NCBI RefSeq assembly: GCF_014641945.1
Contig: NZ_BMIJ01000003.1
Coordinates: 124,001 to 188,000 of the forward strand
Origin: Marinobacterium zhoushanense
GTDB taxonomy: Bacteria; Pseudomonadota; Gammaproteobacteria; Pseudomonadales; Balneatricaceae
DNA: 64,000 nucleotides
Direction: 5' to 3'
Shown: in pieces, positions 38,328 through 47,931 of the stretch
How the letters are laid out: each line of letters begins with the position of its first letter
Position numbering within the stretch: the stretch's first letter is position 1
Notes under the pieces: generated by a model
Databases searched by the model: none
Seen by the model: the letters and a program-made list of their open reading frames with translations, nothing else
Told to the model about the DNA's origin: nothing
Translations under genes and position numbers: made by a program

Positions 38328-39236
38328 TTATCGGCTATCGGATGCCGGCGGCGGGCAGGTATCCCGGAGCATTTTCACCAGCTCTCGCGCGGCGTTGGTA
38401 AGCGTACGGTCCCGGTGGTAGATAAGGCCGAGGGGGCGGTGGATCGGTCGGTCGGTTATGGGTAGGCGTGTCAGCCCGCTATCGATCATCGATTCCGGCA
38501 GCAGGCTCCAGCCGAGGCCGATACGTACCATCATTCTGATCGTATCCAGATAGTTGGTGCTCATGCCCAGGTTCGGTTCCAGACCCAGGCGTGCCAGCTG
38601 CTTCTGTACCAGTTGATAGGTGAAAGTATCGGGGGCGGGCAGCAGTGCCGGATAGCGATTCAATGCGCTGAGGTCAGGTTTGCTGAGCTGGGCCAGTGGG
38701 TGATCGCTGGCCACGACATACTGCAGGGAGTCGACCCAAAGGGTTTCGCTGTGGATGCGTGGATCTGACTGCGGCGCCAGGGTGATCAGGGCGAGTTCCA
38801 GGTCGCCTTTGAGCACCCCCTCGTAAGCAATCTCGGATTCGTCGAATCGCAGGTTGAGCGCGACCTGGGGGAAGCGTTGCGTGTAGGCTCGCAGTACAGG
38901 CGGTAGTCGATGGAGGCTGATATGGTGGCTGGCCGCCAACGATAATTTGCCACTGACATGACCTGAGAGGTTTTGCAGCGAGCGGGCGGCATCTTCCAGA
39001 GCGTGCAGAATGTCCCTCGCCTGCGGTAGCAGCGTGCGCCCCGCCTCCGTCAGGCTGACCTGTCGGCCGATTCGATCGAACAGCCGGGTATCAAGTTGCT
39101 GCTCCAGTAGTGCGACGCGTTTGCTCACTGCCGACTGGGTTAAAAACATCTGCTCGGCAGCCTGGGAAAAGGAGCCCGATTCAGAGACCTGCACGAATGC
39201 GACTAGGCTGGCACTATCCATCTTTGGTTGCAACAT
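38328..39236 (-). CDS. LysR-type transcriptional regulator, divergent from leuC
   Basis: A 302-residue LysR-family regulator. The N-terminal helix-turn-helix is clear (VSESGSFSQAAEQMFLTQSA, then VSKRVALLEQQL). A periplasmic-binding-protein-like effector domain follows from about residue 95. It is divergent from leuC across 131 bases and is therefore likely to control leuCDB, sensing a pathway intermediate. The effector is not known from sequence. The ATG at 39236 has a weak ribosome site; an in-frame ATG lies at 39221. Confidence 0.88.
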   Translation of the reverse strand: MLQPKMDSASLVAFVQVSESGSFSQAAEQMFLTQSAVSKRVALLEQQLDTRLFDRIGRQVSLTEAGRTLLPQARDILHALEDAARSLQNLSGHVSGKLSLAASHHISLHRLPPVLRAYTQRFPQVALNLRFDESEIAYEGVLKGDLELALITLAPQSDPRIHSETLWVDSLQYVVASDHPLAQLSKPDLSALNRYPALLPAPDTFTYQLVQKQLARLGLEPNLGMSTNYLDTIRMMVRIGLGWSLLPESMIDSGLTRLPITDRPIHRPLGLIYHRDRTLTNAARELVKMLRDTCPPPASDSR

Positions 39237-39258
39237 GGGCGGATCCGCGAATAATTGT

Positions 39259-39273
39259 ATTCTTAAATGGAAT
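39259..39273. promoter_or_regulatory. LysR-type box between the regulator and leuC
   Basis: ATTC (39259-39262) and GAAT (39270-39273) form a T-N11-A inverted repeat with a 7-base spacer, the standard LysR-family box. Its centre is about 65 bases upstream of the start point implied by the predicted leuC promoter, the usual position of the recognition site. Confidence 0.5.
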
Positions 39274-39295
39274 GCTTTTTAGAAAAATAATGAAT

Positions 39296-39324
39296 TTGTC
39301 TATTTGAAGCAACTGCTCTAGCAT
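39296..39324 (+). promoter_or_regulatory. Predicted leuC promoter
   Basis: TTGTCT (39296-39301) as -35 and TAGCAT (39319-39324) as -10 are 17 bases apart, each matching four of six consensus bases. A weak promoter fits an activator-dependent gene. The start point would fall near 39331, about 37 bases before the leuC ATG. Confidence 0.4.
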
Positions 39325-39367
39325 CAGCCTACACTTACCTACCTAACACAAGCACGGGGACACGCTG

Positions 39368-40789
39368 ATGGCCGGTAAAACCCTCTACGACAAGCTCTGG
39401 GAAGCCCATCTGGTGCGCCAGAATGAGGATGGCAGCTCGTTGATCTACATCGATCGCCAGATCCTTCACGAAGTGACCTCTCCGCAGGCGTTCGAGGGGC
39501 TGCGTCTGGCGGGGCGTAAACCCTGGCGTATCGATGCCAACCTGGCTACCCCGGATCACAACGTTCCGACGACCGCGCGCTCAGGCGGGGTCGATGAGAT
39601 CGTCGACCCAGTATCGCGGATTCAGGTCAAGACGCTGGACTCCAACTGCGACGATTTCGGCATCGTCGAATTCAAGATGAACGATACCCGGCAGGGGATC
39701 GTGCACGTGGTCGGCCCTGAGCAGGGGATGACACTGCCCGGTTCCACCGTGGTCTGTGGTGACTCCCATACCTCGACTCACGGTGCCTTCGGCGCGCTGG
39801 CGCACGGTATCGGCACATCCGAGGTGGAGCATGTACTCGCCACCCAGTGCCTGATCGCGAAAAAGATGAAGAACATGCTGGTCCGTGTTGACGGTGAGCT
39901 GGGGGCTGGCGTTACCGCTAAGGATGTAGTGCTGCACATTATCGGTGTGATCGGCACTGCCGGTGGCACGGGATGCGCTATCGAATTCGGCGGCTCGGCG
40001 ATTCGCAGTCTCTCCGTAGAGGGGCGCATGACGATCTGTAACATGGCGATCGAGGCGGGTGCGCGTGTTGGCCTGGTGGCGGTCGACGAGAAGACGATCG
40101 AGTATTTCCGCGGCCGCGCCTTTGCGCCGCAGGGCGAGTTGTTCGAGCAGGCGGCTGCGGCCTGGAAGTCTCTGGTATCCGACGCGGATGCCAAGTTCGA
40201 TCGCGTGGTCGAGATTCGTGCCGAAGATATCAAGCCCCAGGTGACCTGGGGAACTTCGCCGGAGATGGTGGTCGCGGTCGACGGTAGCGTGCCCAACCCG
40301 GAAAAAGAGTCGGATGCGGTCAAGGCGGATGGTATTCGGCGTGCGCTGAAATACATGGGGCTGAGCGCCGATCAGAAGATTACCGATATTCAGCTTGATC
40401 GCGTGTTTATCGGCTCCTGCACCAACTCCCGTATCGAGGACCTGCGCGCTGCTGCCGAGGTGGTCAAGGGGCGCAAGGTCGCCGCTACGTTGAAGCAGGC
40501 GCTGGTGGTACCGGGCTCCGGTCTGGTCAAGGCGCAGGCAGAAGCGGAAGGACTGGATAAGATTTTCATTGAGGCCGGTATGGAGTGGCGCGAACCGGGT
40601 TGCTCGATGTGTCTGGCGATGAACCCTGATAAGCTCGGCCCGGGTGAGCACTGCGCGTCTACCTCGAATCGTAACTTCGAGGGGCGTCAGGGCTTTGGCG
40701 GGCGTACCCATCTGGTAAGCCCCGCGATGGCGGCAGCGGCGGCGGTCGTTGGGCATTTTGTTGATGTGCGCGAATTGATGGCCCAGTAA
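39368..40789 (+). CDS. leuC: 3-isopropylmalate dehydratase large subunit
   Basis: A 473-residue aconitase-family protein that, with LeuD, isomerises 2- to 3-isopropylmalate in leucine synthesis. The iron-sulphur cysteines lie in GSCTNSR and in [13 protein letters not shown]. The catalytic core includes [11 protein letters not shown]. It starts the leuC-leuD-leuB cluster; leuD follows after 11 bases. leuA is not in the window. Confidence 0.97.
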   Translation: MAGKTLYDKLWEAHLVRQNEDGSSLIYIDRQILHEVTSPQAFEGLRLAGRKPWRIDANLATPDHNVPTTARSGGVDEIVDPVSRIQVKTLDSNCDDFGIVEFKMNDTRQGIVHVVGPEQGMTLPGSTVVCGDSHTSTHGAFGALAHGIGTSEVEHVLATQCLIAKKMKNMLVRVDGELGAGVTAKDVVLHIIGVIGTAGGTGCAIEFGGSAIRSLSVEGRMTICNMAIEAGARVGLVAVDEKTIEYFRGRAFAPQGELFEQAAAAWKSLVSDADAKFDRVVEIRAEDIKPQVTWGTSPEMVVAVDGSVPNPEKESDAVKADGIRRALKYMGLSADQKITDIQLDRVFIGSCTNSRIEDLRAAAEVVKGRKVAATLKQALVVPGSGLVKAQAEAEGLDKIFIEAGMEWREPGCSMCLAMNPDKLGPGEHCASTSNRNFEGRQGFGGRTHLVSPAMAAAAAVVGHFVDVRELMAQ

Positions 40790-40800
40790 GGAGTGGCGAG

Positions 40801-41451
40801 ATGAAAAAATTTACTCTGCACACCGGTATCGCGGCTCCGCTGGATCGCGCCAATGTCGATACCGATATGATCATCCCGAAGCAGTTTCTGAAGTCGATCA
40901 AGCGGGCTGGCTTTGGGCCCAACCTGTTCGACGAGCTGCGCTATCTGGATGAGGGCCAGCCGGACCAGGATTGTTCGGGGCGCCCCCTGAATACCGAGTT
41001 CGTGCTCAATCAGCCGCGCTATGCCGGTGCCAGTGTGCTGCTGGCGCGGGAGAACTTCGGCTGCGGCTCCAGTCGTGAGCATGCACCCTGGGCGCTGGAT
41101 GATTACGGCTTCCGCGTGATCATCGCGCCGAGCTTTGCCGATATCTTCTACAACAACTGCTTCAAGAACGGTCTGCTGCCGATTGTGCTGAACGAGGCCC
41201 AGGTCGACCAGCTGTTCAAAGAGGTTGAGGCCAATCAGGGGTATCAGCTGACCGTCGATCTCGAGCGCCAGGTTGTGATTAGCCCGTCGGGTGATGAGTT
41301 TGCGTTTGAGGTTGATGCCTTCCGCAAGCACTGCCTGCTCAATGGGCTGGATGATATCGGTTTGACCCTGCAGTATGCCGAGGATATCAAAGCCTACGAG
41401 ACGCGCCGTCGCCAGGAGGCGCCCTGGCTGTTTGACGCTATCCATAACTGA
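40801..41451 (+). CDS. leuD: 3-isopropylmalate dehydratase small subunit
   Basis: A 216-residue partner of LeuC forming the swivelling domain of the dehydratase. Conserved stretches are [14 protein letters not shown] and the substrate loop [14 protein letters not shown]. An AGGAG-type ribosome site precedes the ATG, and leuB begins 19 bases after the stop. Confidence 0.97.
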   Translation: MKKFTLHTGIAAPLDRANVDTDMIIPKQFLKSIKRAGFGPNLFDELRYLDEGQPDQDCSGRPLNTEFVLNQPRYAGASVLLARENFGCGSSREHAPWALDDYGFRVIIAPSFADIFYNNCFKNGLLPIVLNEAQVDQLFKEVEANQGYQLTVDLERQVVISPSGDEFAFEVDAFRKHCLLNGLDDIGLTLQYAEDIKAYETRRRQEAPWLFDAIHN

Positions 41452-41470
41452 TTGATACAGGATTCAGGAC

Positions 41471-42559
41471 ATGACAATGAGCAAGAACGTACTGCTGCTG
41501 CCGGGTGATGGAATTGGGCCGGAGATCGTGGCTGAAACTCGTAAGGTGTTGGAGGTTGTCAGCGAGAAGTTTTCTCTGGGGCTCGAGCTGAGCGAAGCGC
41601 TAGTCGGTGGCTCAGCCATTGACGCGTACGGTAAACCGTTGCCGGAAGAGACGCTGTCGGCCGCCAAGGCGGCGGACGCGATTCTGCTGGGAGCTGTTGG
41701 TGGTCCCAAGTGGGATACCAATCCCGATTTCCAGATCCGTCCCGAGAAAGGGCTGCTCGGGCTGCGCACCGAACTTGAGCTCTTCGGTAACCTGCGCCCG
41801 GCGATTCTCTATCCCCAGCTGGCGCACGCCTCGACGCTGAAGGAGGAGGTCGTATCGGGCCTCGATATCCTGATCGTGCGCGAACTGACCGGCGGCATCT
41901 ACTTCGGCAAGCCGCGCGGCATTCGTGAAAAAGAGGGTGGTATTCGCGAGGGCTACAACACCTACGTCTACGACGAGAACGAGATCCGCCGTATCGGCCG
42001 GGTCGCGTTCGAGGCCGCCCGGGCGCGCAACAAGAAGCTCTGTTCGGTCGACAAGGCCAACGTGCTGGAAGTGACCGTGCTCTGGCGCGAGATCATGGAG
42101 GAGCTCAAGGCCGAGTATCCGGATGTCGAACTGAGCCATATGTACGTCGACAACGCCGCCATGCAGCTGGTGCGCGCGCCCAAGCAGTTCGACGTGATCG
42201 TCACCGGCAACATGTTCGGCGATATCCTCTCCGATGCGGCGGCGATGCTGACCGGTTCCATCGGCATGCTGCCCTCCGCGTCACTGGATAAAAACGGTAA
42301 AGGTATGTACGAACCCTGTCATGGTTCGGCGCCCGATATCGCGGGTCAGGGCAAGGCTAACCCGTTGGCAACCATCCTGTCAGCGGCTATGATGTTACGT
42401 TACTCGCTTGATCAGGGCGAAGCGGCCGATGCGATCGAAGCGGCCGTCAGCAAGGTACTGGATCAGGGGCTGAGAACGCCCGATATCCTGTCTGAAGGTA
42501 TGCGCCAGGTCAGCACATCCGAAATGGGTGACGCTGTGGTCGCAGCACTGAACAGCTAA
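41471..42559 (+). CDS. leuB: 3-isopropylmalate dehydrogenase
   Basis: A 362-residue NAD-dependent oxidative decarboxylase, the third step of leucine synthesis. Conserved features are [11 protein letters not shown] at the start, [10 protein letters not shown], the [10 protein letters not shown] region, and the metal-binding [10 protein letters not shown]. Length matches LeuB. Two ATG codons lie at the start (41471 and 41477), and either could serve. A strong hairpin follows, before asd. Confidence 0.97.
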   Translation: MTMSKNVLLLPGDGIGPEIVAETRKVLEVVSEKFSLGLELSEALVGGSAIDAYGKPLPEETLSAAKAADAILLGAVGGPKWDTNPDFQIRPEKGLLGLRTELELFGNLRPAILYPQLAHASTLKEEVVSGLDILIVRELTGGIYFGKPRGIREKEGGIREGYNTYVYDENEIRRIGRVAFEAARARNKKLCSVDKANVLEVTVLWREIMEELKAEYPDVELSHMYVDNAAMQLVRAPKQFDVIVTGNMFGDILSDAAAMLTGSIGMLPSASLDKNGKGMYEPCHGSAPDIAGQGKANPLATILSAAMMLRYSLDQGEAADAIEAAVSKVLDQGLRTPDILSEGMRQVSTSEMGDAVVAALNS

Positions 42560-42582
42560 GCTGAGATAGCCGACGGGTTCTA

Positions 42583-42610
42583 GGCGGGATGGGCGCAAGC
42601 TCGTCCCGTT
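42583..42610 (+). other. GNRA-capped hairpin between leuB and asd
   Basis: CGGGATGGGC (42585-42594) pairs fully with GCTCGTCCCG (42599-42608), allowing two G-U pairs, around a GCAA tetraloop. Two G-U pairs extend the stem outward. Only a weak T-containing stretch follows, so it may be a leaky terminator, a processing site or an mRNA stabiliser rather than a full terminator. Confidence 0.6.
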
Positions 42611-42677
42611 GCTGTATCTGTCGGCACCCTGTTTAGAGCGGGTAGGCTAATAGAAATCCATATTATTGGGGGCACGA

Positions 42678-43793
42678 ATGAAGCGTGTAGGTTTTGTAGG
42701 CTGGCGAGGAATGGTCGGATCGGTCCTGATGCAGCGTATGCTGGAGGAGAAGGACTTCGATCACATTGACGAGCCGGTATTTTTCACCACTTCTCAGGTT
42801 GGCGCTGCCGGACCGGAGATCGGCAAGGCGATTCCGGCACTGAAGGACGCTCGCGATATTGACGAGCTGAAACAGATGGACGCGATTATCTCCTGCCAGG
42901 GTGGTGACTACACGACCGAGGTGTTCGGCAAGTTGCGTGCCGCCGGCTGGGAGGGTTACTGGATCGATGCCGCTTCGACTCTGCGTATGGCGGACGACAG
43001 CATCATCGTGCTCGATCCGGTCAACCTGGACGTGATCAAGAACGGTCTGAGCAAAGGCGTCAAAAATTATATTGGCGGCAACTGCACCGTGTCGCTGATG
43101 CTGATGGGCCTCGGTGGCCTGTTCAAGGCGGGGCTGGTCGAGTGGATCAGCTCCATGACCTATCAGGCGGCTTCCGGCGCCGGTGCACAGAACATGCGCG
43201 AGCTGATCAAGCAGATGGGGCAGATCCACGCCGGTTCCGAAGCGTTGCTGGCCAATCCGTCATCCGCGATACTGGATATCGATCGTCAGGTTGCCGACAC
43301 CATGCGCTCGGACGAATTTGCCACTGCTAATTTCGGTGTGCCGCTGGCCGGCTCACTGATCCCTTGGATCGACAAAGCGGTCGAAGAGGGTCAGAGCAAG
43401 GAGGAGTGGAAGGGCTTCGTCGAGACCAACAAGATCCTGGGTCTGTCTGATTCTCCGGTGCCGATCGACGGTACCTGCGTGCGTATCGGTGCCATGCGCT
43501 GTCACAGCCAGGCATTTACCGTCAAGCTGACCAGGAATGCGCCGCTGGATGAGATCGAGGCGATGATCGCAGAGGCGAATGATTGGGTCAGTGTGGTGCC
43601 GAACGAGCGCGAGATCACCATGCGCGATCTGTCGCCGGCCAAGGTGACCGGCACTCTGGGCATCCCGGTCGGTCGTCTGCGTAAGATGAAGATGGGTCCC
43701 GACTACCTGAACGCATTCAGTGTCGGCGACCAGTTGCTCTGGGGCGCAGCAGAGCCGCTGCGCCGCATGCTGCGGATCCTGCTGGAAGGTTGA
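42678..43793 (+). CDS. asd: Aspartate-semialdehyde dehydrogenase
   Basis: A 371-residue NADPH enzyme making aspartate semialdehyde for lysine, threonine, methionine and diaminopimelate. The nucleotide motif is [13 protein letters not shown] and the catalytic cysteine lies in [30 protein letters not shown] follows. The ATG at 42678 starts the Rossmann strand and has GGGGG upstream. A terminator lies after the gene and before its paralogue. Confidence 0.97.
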   Translation: MKRVGFVGWRGMVGSVLMQRMLEEKDFDHIDEPVFFTTSQVGAAGPEIGKAIPALKDARDIDELKQMDAIISCQGGDYTTEVFGKLRAAGWEGYWIDAASTLRMADDSIIVLDPVNLDVIKNGLSKGVKNYIGGNCTVSLMLMGLGGLFKAGLVEWISSMTYQAASGAGAQNMRELIKQMGQIHAGSEALLANPSSAILDIDRQVADTMRSDEFATANFGVPLAGSLIPWIDKAVEEGQSKEEWKGFVETNKILGLSDSPVPIDGTCVRIGAMRCHSQAFTVKLTRNAPLDEIEAMIAEANDWVSVVPNEREITMRDLSPAKVTGTLGIPVGRLRKMKMGPDYLNAFSVGDQLLWGAAEPLRRMLRILLEG

Positions 43794-43814
43794 TCCAAGG
43801 CACGAGCCGATAAC

Positions 43815-43859
43815 CAGCCCGGTCCGGTCGATGACGACTGGCCGGGCTGTTTTGTTTTT
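43815..43859 (+). terminator. Terminator after asd
   Basis: CAGCCCGG (43815-43822) pairs with CCGGGCTG (43842-43849), with a partly paired inner part. TTTTGTTTTT follows at once. It lies 22 bases after the asd stop and 19 bases before the paralogous gene, so that gene probably has its own promoter or depends on read-through. Confidence 0.8.
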
Positions 43860-43877
43860 AACCGCTAATAGGTTTTG

Positions 43878-44885
43878 TTGAGAGTGAATGTAGCGATTTT
43901 TGGTCCCAGTACCCTGGCCGGTGAAAACCTGTTTGAACTCCTTGATGCTCATGACCTCAAGGTTGAGCGTCTGCGGCTGTACGACCGTGAAGATGAGGCC
44001 GGGCGTGCACTTATGTTTCGTGGTAGCTCGGTCAGGGTCAAACCGATCGAGAGTGCGGAGATAGAGTCCGATCTTGATGTCGCCTTTCTGTGTGACCCCG
44101 ATCTCGACTCCGCGCAGCTGACGCGGATAAAAGCGAGTGGTGCGCTACTTATCGACCTTTTTCCATCTCGTCAGTCTGACGCGGTGTTGATTGTGCCGGA
44201 GGTCAATGGCGAGAAGCTCTCCTCAATTCAGCGTGGAGACGTGGTTGGCTGTCCGGATGCGGCGAGTATCGCCGCAGCGATGGCGCTGGCACCGCTGCAG
44301 GCTGACTACCAGGTGTTGCGTCTGAATGCAGTCGCCATGCAGTCTGCCGCCTCATTGGGGCATAAGGGGGTCGAGGCGCTGGCGGCGGAAACCGCTCGTC
44401 TGCTTAACGGTCGCGATGCGGAAGCCTCGTTATTTGCGACGCAGTATGCGTTTAACCTGGTACCTCAGGTTGGTGCTCTTGATGGCACGGGCTTCTCTGA
44501 CGTGGAACGTCGATTTGCAATAGAGGTTCGAGAGTTGCTCGATGATGACCAGATCGAGATCGTTGTCAATGTTTTGCAACTGCCGATCTTTTATGGTGTC
44601 GCCGTTACATTGCAGGCTGAAACGGCCCATCCGGTCGATCTTGAACGTGCAGCTTCACTGTTCGGGAAAGCGCCCGGCCTGAGCCTGAATCGCAGTGCCG
44701 ATCCGGTCACGCCGGTAGGTTCGGCTGCAGGGAATGATCTGGTGCATGTGGACAGGTTGCGACTTGAAGAGGGCGGTGATTGTGCTTTTGGAATCTGCGC
44801 AGTGACCGATAACCTCCGTAAGGGCAGTGCGCTGAACGCCATCCAGATCGCGGATAGCTGGCAGAAACAGCGCTGTTCTCAGTAA
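43878..44885 (+). CDS. usg: USG-1 family protein, catalytically dead asd paralogue
   Basis: A 335-residue protein with the asd fold (NVAIFGPSTLAGENLFELL). The catalytic Cys region reads GCPDAASIAAAMAL, where active enzymes have N-C-S or N-C-T. The Gln/Gly loop AVSGAG-like is replaced by AMQSAASLG. It is therefore unlikely to have dehydrogenase activity. The same pairing with asd and fimV is known in Pseudomonas; the role is unknown. The start is uncertain: TTG at 43875 or 43878, or GTG at 43884; TTG 43878 has AGG five bases upstream. Confidence 0.82.
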   Translation: MRVNVAIFGPSTLAGENLFELLDAHDLKVERLRLYDREDEAGRALMFRGSSVRVKPIESAEIESDLDVAFLCDPDLDSAQLTRIKASGALLIDLFPSRQSDAVLIVPEVNGEKLSSIQRGDVVGCPDAASIAAAMALAPLQADYQVLRLNAVAMQSAASLGHKGVEALAAETARLLNGRDAEASLFATQYAFNLVPQVGALDGTGFSDVERRFAIEVRELLDDDQIEIVVNVLQLPIFYGVAVTLQAETAHPVDLERAASLFGKAPGLSLNRSADPVTPVGSAAGNDLVHVDRLRLEEGGDCAFGICAVTDNLRKGSALNAIQIADSWQKQRCSQ

Positions 44886-45056
44886 AAAATGGCGCCGATT
44901 AGGGAAATTTGGTGTGTATAAACATCTGTTTGGACACCGTCTTGACCCACGCGGCAGTTATCAATGATACTTGGCGATGACGCTGGAAACGCAACTCTCT
45001 GATTTTGGTGGCATATTCATCGGAGGGCGCGAGTCATACAAGAGGGAATCAAATCA

Positions 45057-47927
45057 ATGCTGCGCAAACTTGCCTTAAGCCTCGCGGTTGCCGGGGCTCT
45101 TAGCGCCACCCAAGCCAATGCTCTAGGACTGGGTGAAATCCGGGTAAACTCCGCGCTTAACGAACCACTCAACGCCGAGATAAAACTGCTGCAAGTGCGC
45201 GACTTGTCGCCTCTTCAGATTCAGCCTCGTATGGCCGATATCGACGAGTTTTCGCTCGCCGGAATCAGTAAGTCGAGGTTTTTATCCGATGTGAGCTTCG
45301 ATGTCCGAGTAATGCCGGACGGTTCCGGAATTATCCGGATGAAATCCACGGCGCCGATCAAAGAGCCGTTCCTGAACTTTTTGGTTGAGGTGAACTGGCC
45401 GGCGGGCCGTCTGGTACGGGAATATACGCTGTTGCTCGATCCTCCGGTGTTCGATCCAACGCCGGTGCCGGGAGTGACCAGTGTGCAGCAAGCAGAATCC
45501 ACAGCTGCTAGCATGCCGCGGTCGACGACGGCGCAACCGCTGACCTCCAAACCTGCCCGCCCCGAAAACGTATCCAATATAAAAACCCGCATGGACCCGA
45601 ATTCCGAGGTCTATGTGGACGTGCAGACTACGTTGTGGGAGTTGGCGCTAAAACATCGCCCCAGCAGTCAGGTCACTCCCGAGCAGATGATGTTGGCGTT
45701 GGTGCGAAAGAATCCCGAATCCTTTCCTACCGGCAATATCAATGTCATGAAGGCGGGTACCGTCATGCGTTTGCCGACGCTTGATGAGATCAACACTCTG
45801 ACACCGGCACAGGCGCGAGCGGAAGCAGCGCGCCAGACTCAGGCCTGGCGTCAGGGGCGTAGCGCTTCGCAGCCCGCTGCCGAAACCATGAAGGCGAAAG
45901 AGGCCAGCGATACGGGAAAGCCTTCGGAGCCGGCCAAGCCTGAACAGCAGGCAGCGTCGGCAGACGCTGGCGCCTCGGATGATCCTGCAAGCCAGTTGAA
46001 GGTAGTGGCACCTGAAGGTGGTGCTATCGACGCCTCTGCGCAGTCGGCTACCTCGGATGATATGTCCGCGAATGAGCAGGCCGGCAGCGAGCAGTCGGCA
46101 GGAGCCCAGGATGAGATGGCCTCGGAGCAGGCTCAGGCGCTGATTCAGCGCAATGAAGAGCTGGAAAACCGGCTGCTCGTCACGCAGGAGTCAATCTCGG
46201 TTATCGAGCGTGAGAATACCGAGCTGAACGATAAGGTCGATGCCATAGCATCGCAGCTGGATAAGTTACAGCGCCTGATCGAACTCAAAGATCGCGAGTT
46301 GGCACTGATGCAGCAGCAGCTTCAGCAGAAAGAGGCGGCTGCAGCGTCTGCCAATAGTGGCAGCTTCGTCGATAAGGTGATGCAAAGCCCCACCTACCTG
46401 GGCGCCATCGGAGCGGGGGCTGTGGCGATCCTGCTGGGCTTGTTGCTGGCGCTGCGCAAGAGAAAGAGTCGAGAGCCTGAATCGGCGGAGCCTTTCCTGC
46501 AGACTGAAAAATCAGTAAAAGCCGACGCCGATGCCATTCCGCAGATGGCGGCTACCGCAGCCGCCGCCGGTGCGGTGGCGGCTGCAGCAAGTGAGCCGGA
46601 AGAGGTCGAAGCGGAACCTTCGGTCGAAGCGGCGCCGTTGGCAGTCAGTGAGCCTGACGAGATTGACGATCTCGATCTTGATCTCGATATGGATATGGAG
46701 CTCGATCTGGATGAAAGTGCGTCGGCGGCGTCGCAGCCGGTAAGCGGAGCGATCGACGACGAAGAGTTTGATCTTGGTATCGAAGAGATCGAGTCGGCGC
46801 CTCAGGCTGATGAGTCGCTCGATTCCGCATTGGACGACATCCTCGCTGGCAGTGCTGAGGTCCAGGGCGACGATGATATCGACACCGGTCTGGATGATCT
46901 GCTCTCTGAGACCGCTGGCGCTGATGATTTCGCTGATGATCTGCCAGGCCCGCTGGACGAGCCTGAACTCGAACAGTCATCTTCTACGGAAGAAGTGGAC
47001 GAGGATGACTCGATCGATGGGTTGGACTTCTCGATCGATACGCCCAGACAGCAGGCGGAAGAAGAGGAGCTGCTGGATCTGCCCGATGACCTCGAATTCG
47101 ACCTTGCCAAAGCGCTGTCGGACACGGATGAGGGGGCTGAGGATGTCGGTCAGGAAGCCGCCGTCGAAGAGGATGAGCTGGCTGGCCTGGATTTCTCCGT
47201 AGATCCGGCGTCGGAAGAGTTGTCAGCCAGCGGTGCTGATGATGATTTCCTGGATGATTTCTTCGCTGAGGATCCGGCGGAGAAGAAAGAGGGCCTGGGT
47301 TCGCTGCCAGAGACCTCTGACGAGGATCTGGAGCCGTTGACAGATGCAGAGGTCGAGTTCGAATCCGATGATGCGGCGGTAAATCTCGGTACGGTTGATA
47401 TCACTCCGGAGGATGAGTCGTTCGAAGAGGACGATGATATCGAGGAGTTGATGCAATCCGTTGTTGGGATTGAAGAGGACGAGATTGCAGAGGATGCATC
47501 GTCTACTCCAGTAAATGAGTTCGATGATCTTGATGCGATGTTGGCCTCGTTCGAGCCGGAAGAGGATGAGCCGGTTGAGCGTAAGCCGACTCAGAACGAG
47601 TTGGTGGAGGATGAACTTACTGCCAACATCGCTCACGATCTCGAGATGGATCTGGATGCGGAGCTCGATAGTCTGCTTTCCTCCACCGACGATGAGATAG
47701 CGCTGGAGGAAGACAGCGCTGAGGAGTTGGAGGAAGAGCCCGATCTCCTGGACTCGATGAATCTGCTCGATGGTGCAGATGAGATCGAAACCAAGCTCGA
47801 TCTTGCGCGTGCATATATCGAGATGGAGGACTCGGACGGTGCCAAGGATATTCTCAAAGAGATTCTCAATGAGGGTAGCCCTGATCAGCGTCGAGAGGCT
47901 GAACTCTTGCTTGAGACCCTGAACTGA
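45057..47927 (+). CDS. fimV: FimV polar/pilus assembly protein
   Basis: A 956-residue inner-membrane protein. It has a signal peptide (to about Ala22), a conserved N-terminal FimV region, and a LysM-like peptidoglycan-binding domain (about 183-245). A coiled coil (about 355-425) and one membrane helix (about 440-462) follow. The cytoplasmic half is very acidic, rich in DDLD-type repeats (about 500-900), and ends in the conserved FimV C-terminal TPR-like motif (TKLDLARAYIEMEDSDGAKD). In Pseudomonas FimV organises polar proteins, type IV pili and cAMP signalling. The location between usg and truA is conserved. Confidence 0.94.
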   Translation: MLRKLALSLAVAGALSATQANALGLGEIRVNSALNEPLNAEIKLLQVRDLSPLQIQPRMADIDEFSLAGISKSRFLSDVSFDVRVMPDGSGIIRMKSTAPIKEPFLNFLVEVNWPAGRLVREYTLLLDPPVFDPTPVPGVTSVQQAESTAASMPRSTTAQPLTSKPARPENVSNIKTRMDPNSEVYVDVQTTLWELALKHRPSSQVTPEQMMLALVRKNPESFPTGNINVMKAGTVMRLPTLDEINTLTPAQARAEAARQTQAWRQGRSASQPAAETMKAKEASDTGKPSEPAKPEQQAASADAGASDDPASQLKVVAPEGGAIDASAQSATSDDMSANEQAGSEQSAGAQDEMASEQAQALIQRNEELENRLLVTQESISVIERENTELNDKVDAIASQLDKLQRLIELKDRELALMQQQLQQKEAAAASANSGSFVDKVMQSPTYLGAIGAGAVAILLGLLLALRKRKSREPESAEPFLQTEKSVKADADAIPQMAATAAAAGAVAAAASEPEEVEAEPSVEAAPLAVSEPDEIDDLDLDLDMDMELDLDESASAASQPVSGAIDDEEFDLGIEEIESAPQADESLDSALDDILAGSAEVQGDDDIDTGLDDLLSETAGADDFADDLPGPLDEPELEQSSSTEEVDEDDSIDGLDFSIDTPRQQAEEEELLDLPDDLEFDLAKALSDTDEGAEDVGQEAAVEEDELAGLDFSVDPASEELSASGADDDFLDDFFAEDPAEKKEGLGSLPETSDEDLEPLTDAEVEFESDDAAVNLGTVDITPEDESFEEDDDIEELMQSVVGIEEDEIAEDASSTPVNEFDDLDAMLASFEPEEDEPVERKPTQNELVEDELTANIAHDLEMDLDAELDSLLSSTDDEIALEEDSAEELEEEPDLLDSMNLLDGADEIETKLDLARAYIEMEDSDGAKDILKEILNEGSPDQRREAELLLETLN

Positions 47928-47931
47928 CCTG

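Noticed and set aside
39272..39300. Short leader peptide with attenuator before leuC
   Set aside because: The only short frame (seven codons) has one Leu codon and no competing hairpins, so leucine attenuation is not supported.
39581..40756. Long antisense open frame (about 390 codons) opposite leuC
   Set aside because: It is a shadow of the leuC coding pattern, with no family features or ribosome site.
46660..47760. Repeated GAT/GAC/GAG-rich stretch, checked as a repeat array or CRISPR
   Set aside because: It encodes the acidic low-complexity half of FimV; there is no fixed repeat or spacer.
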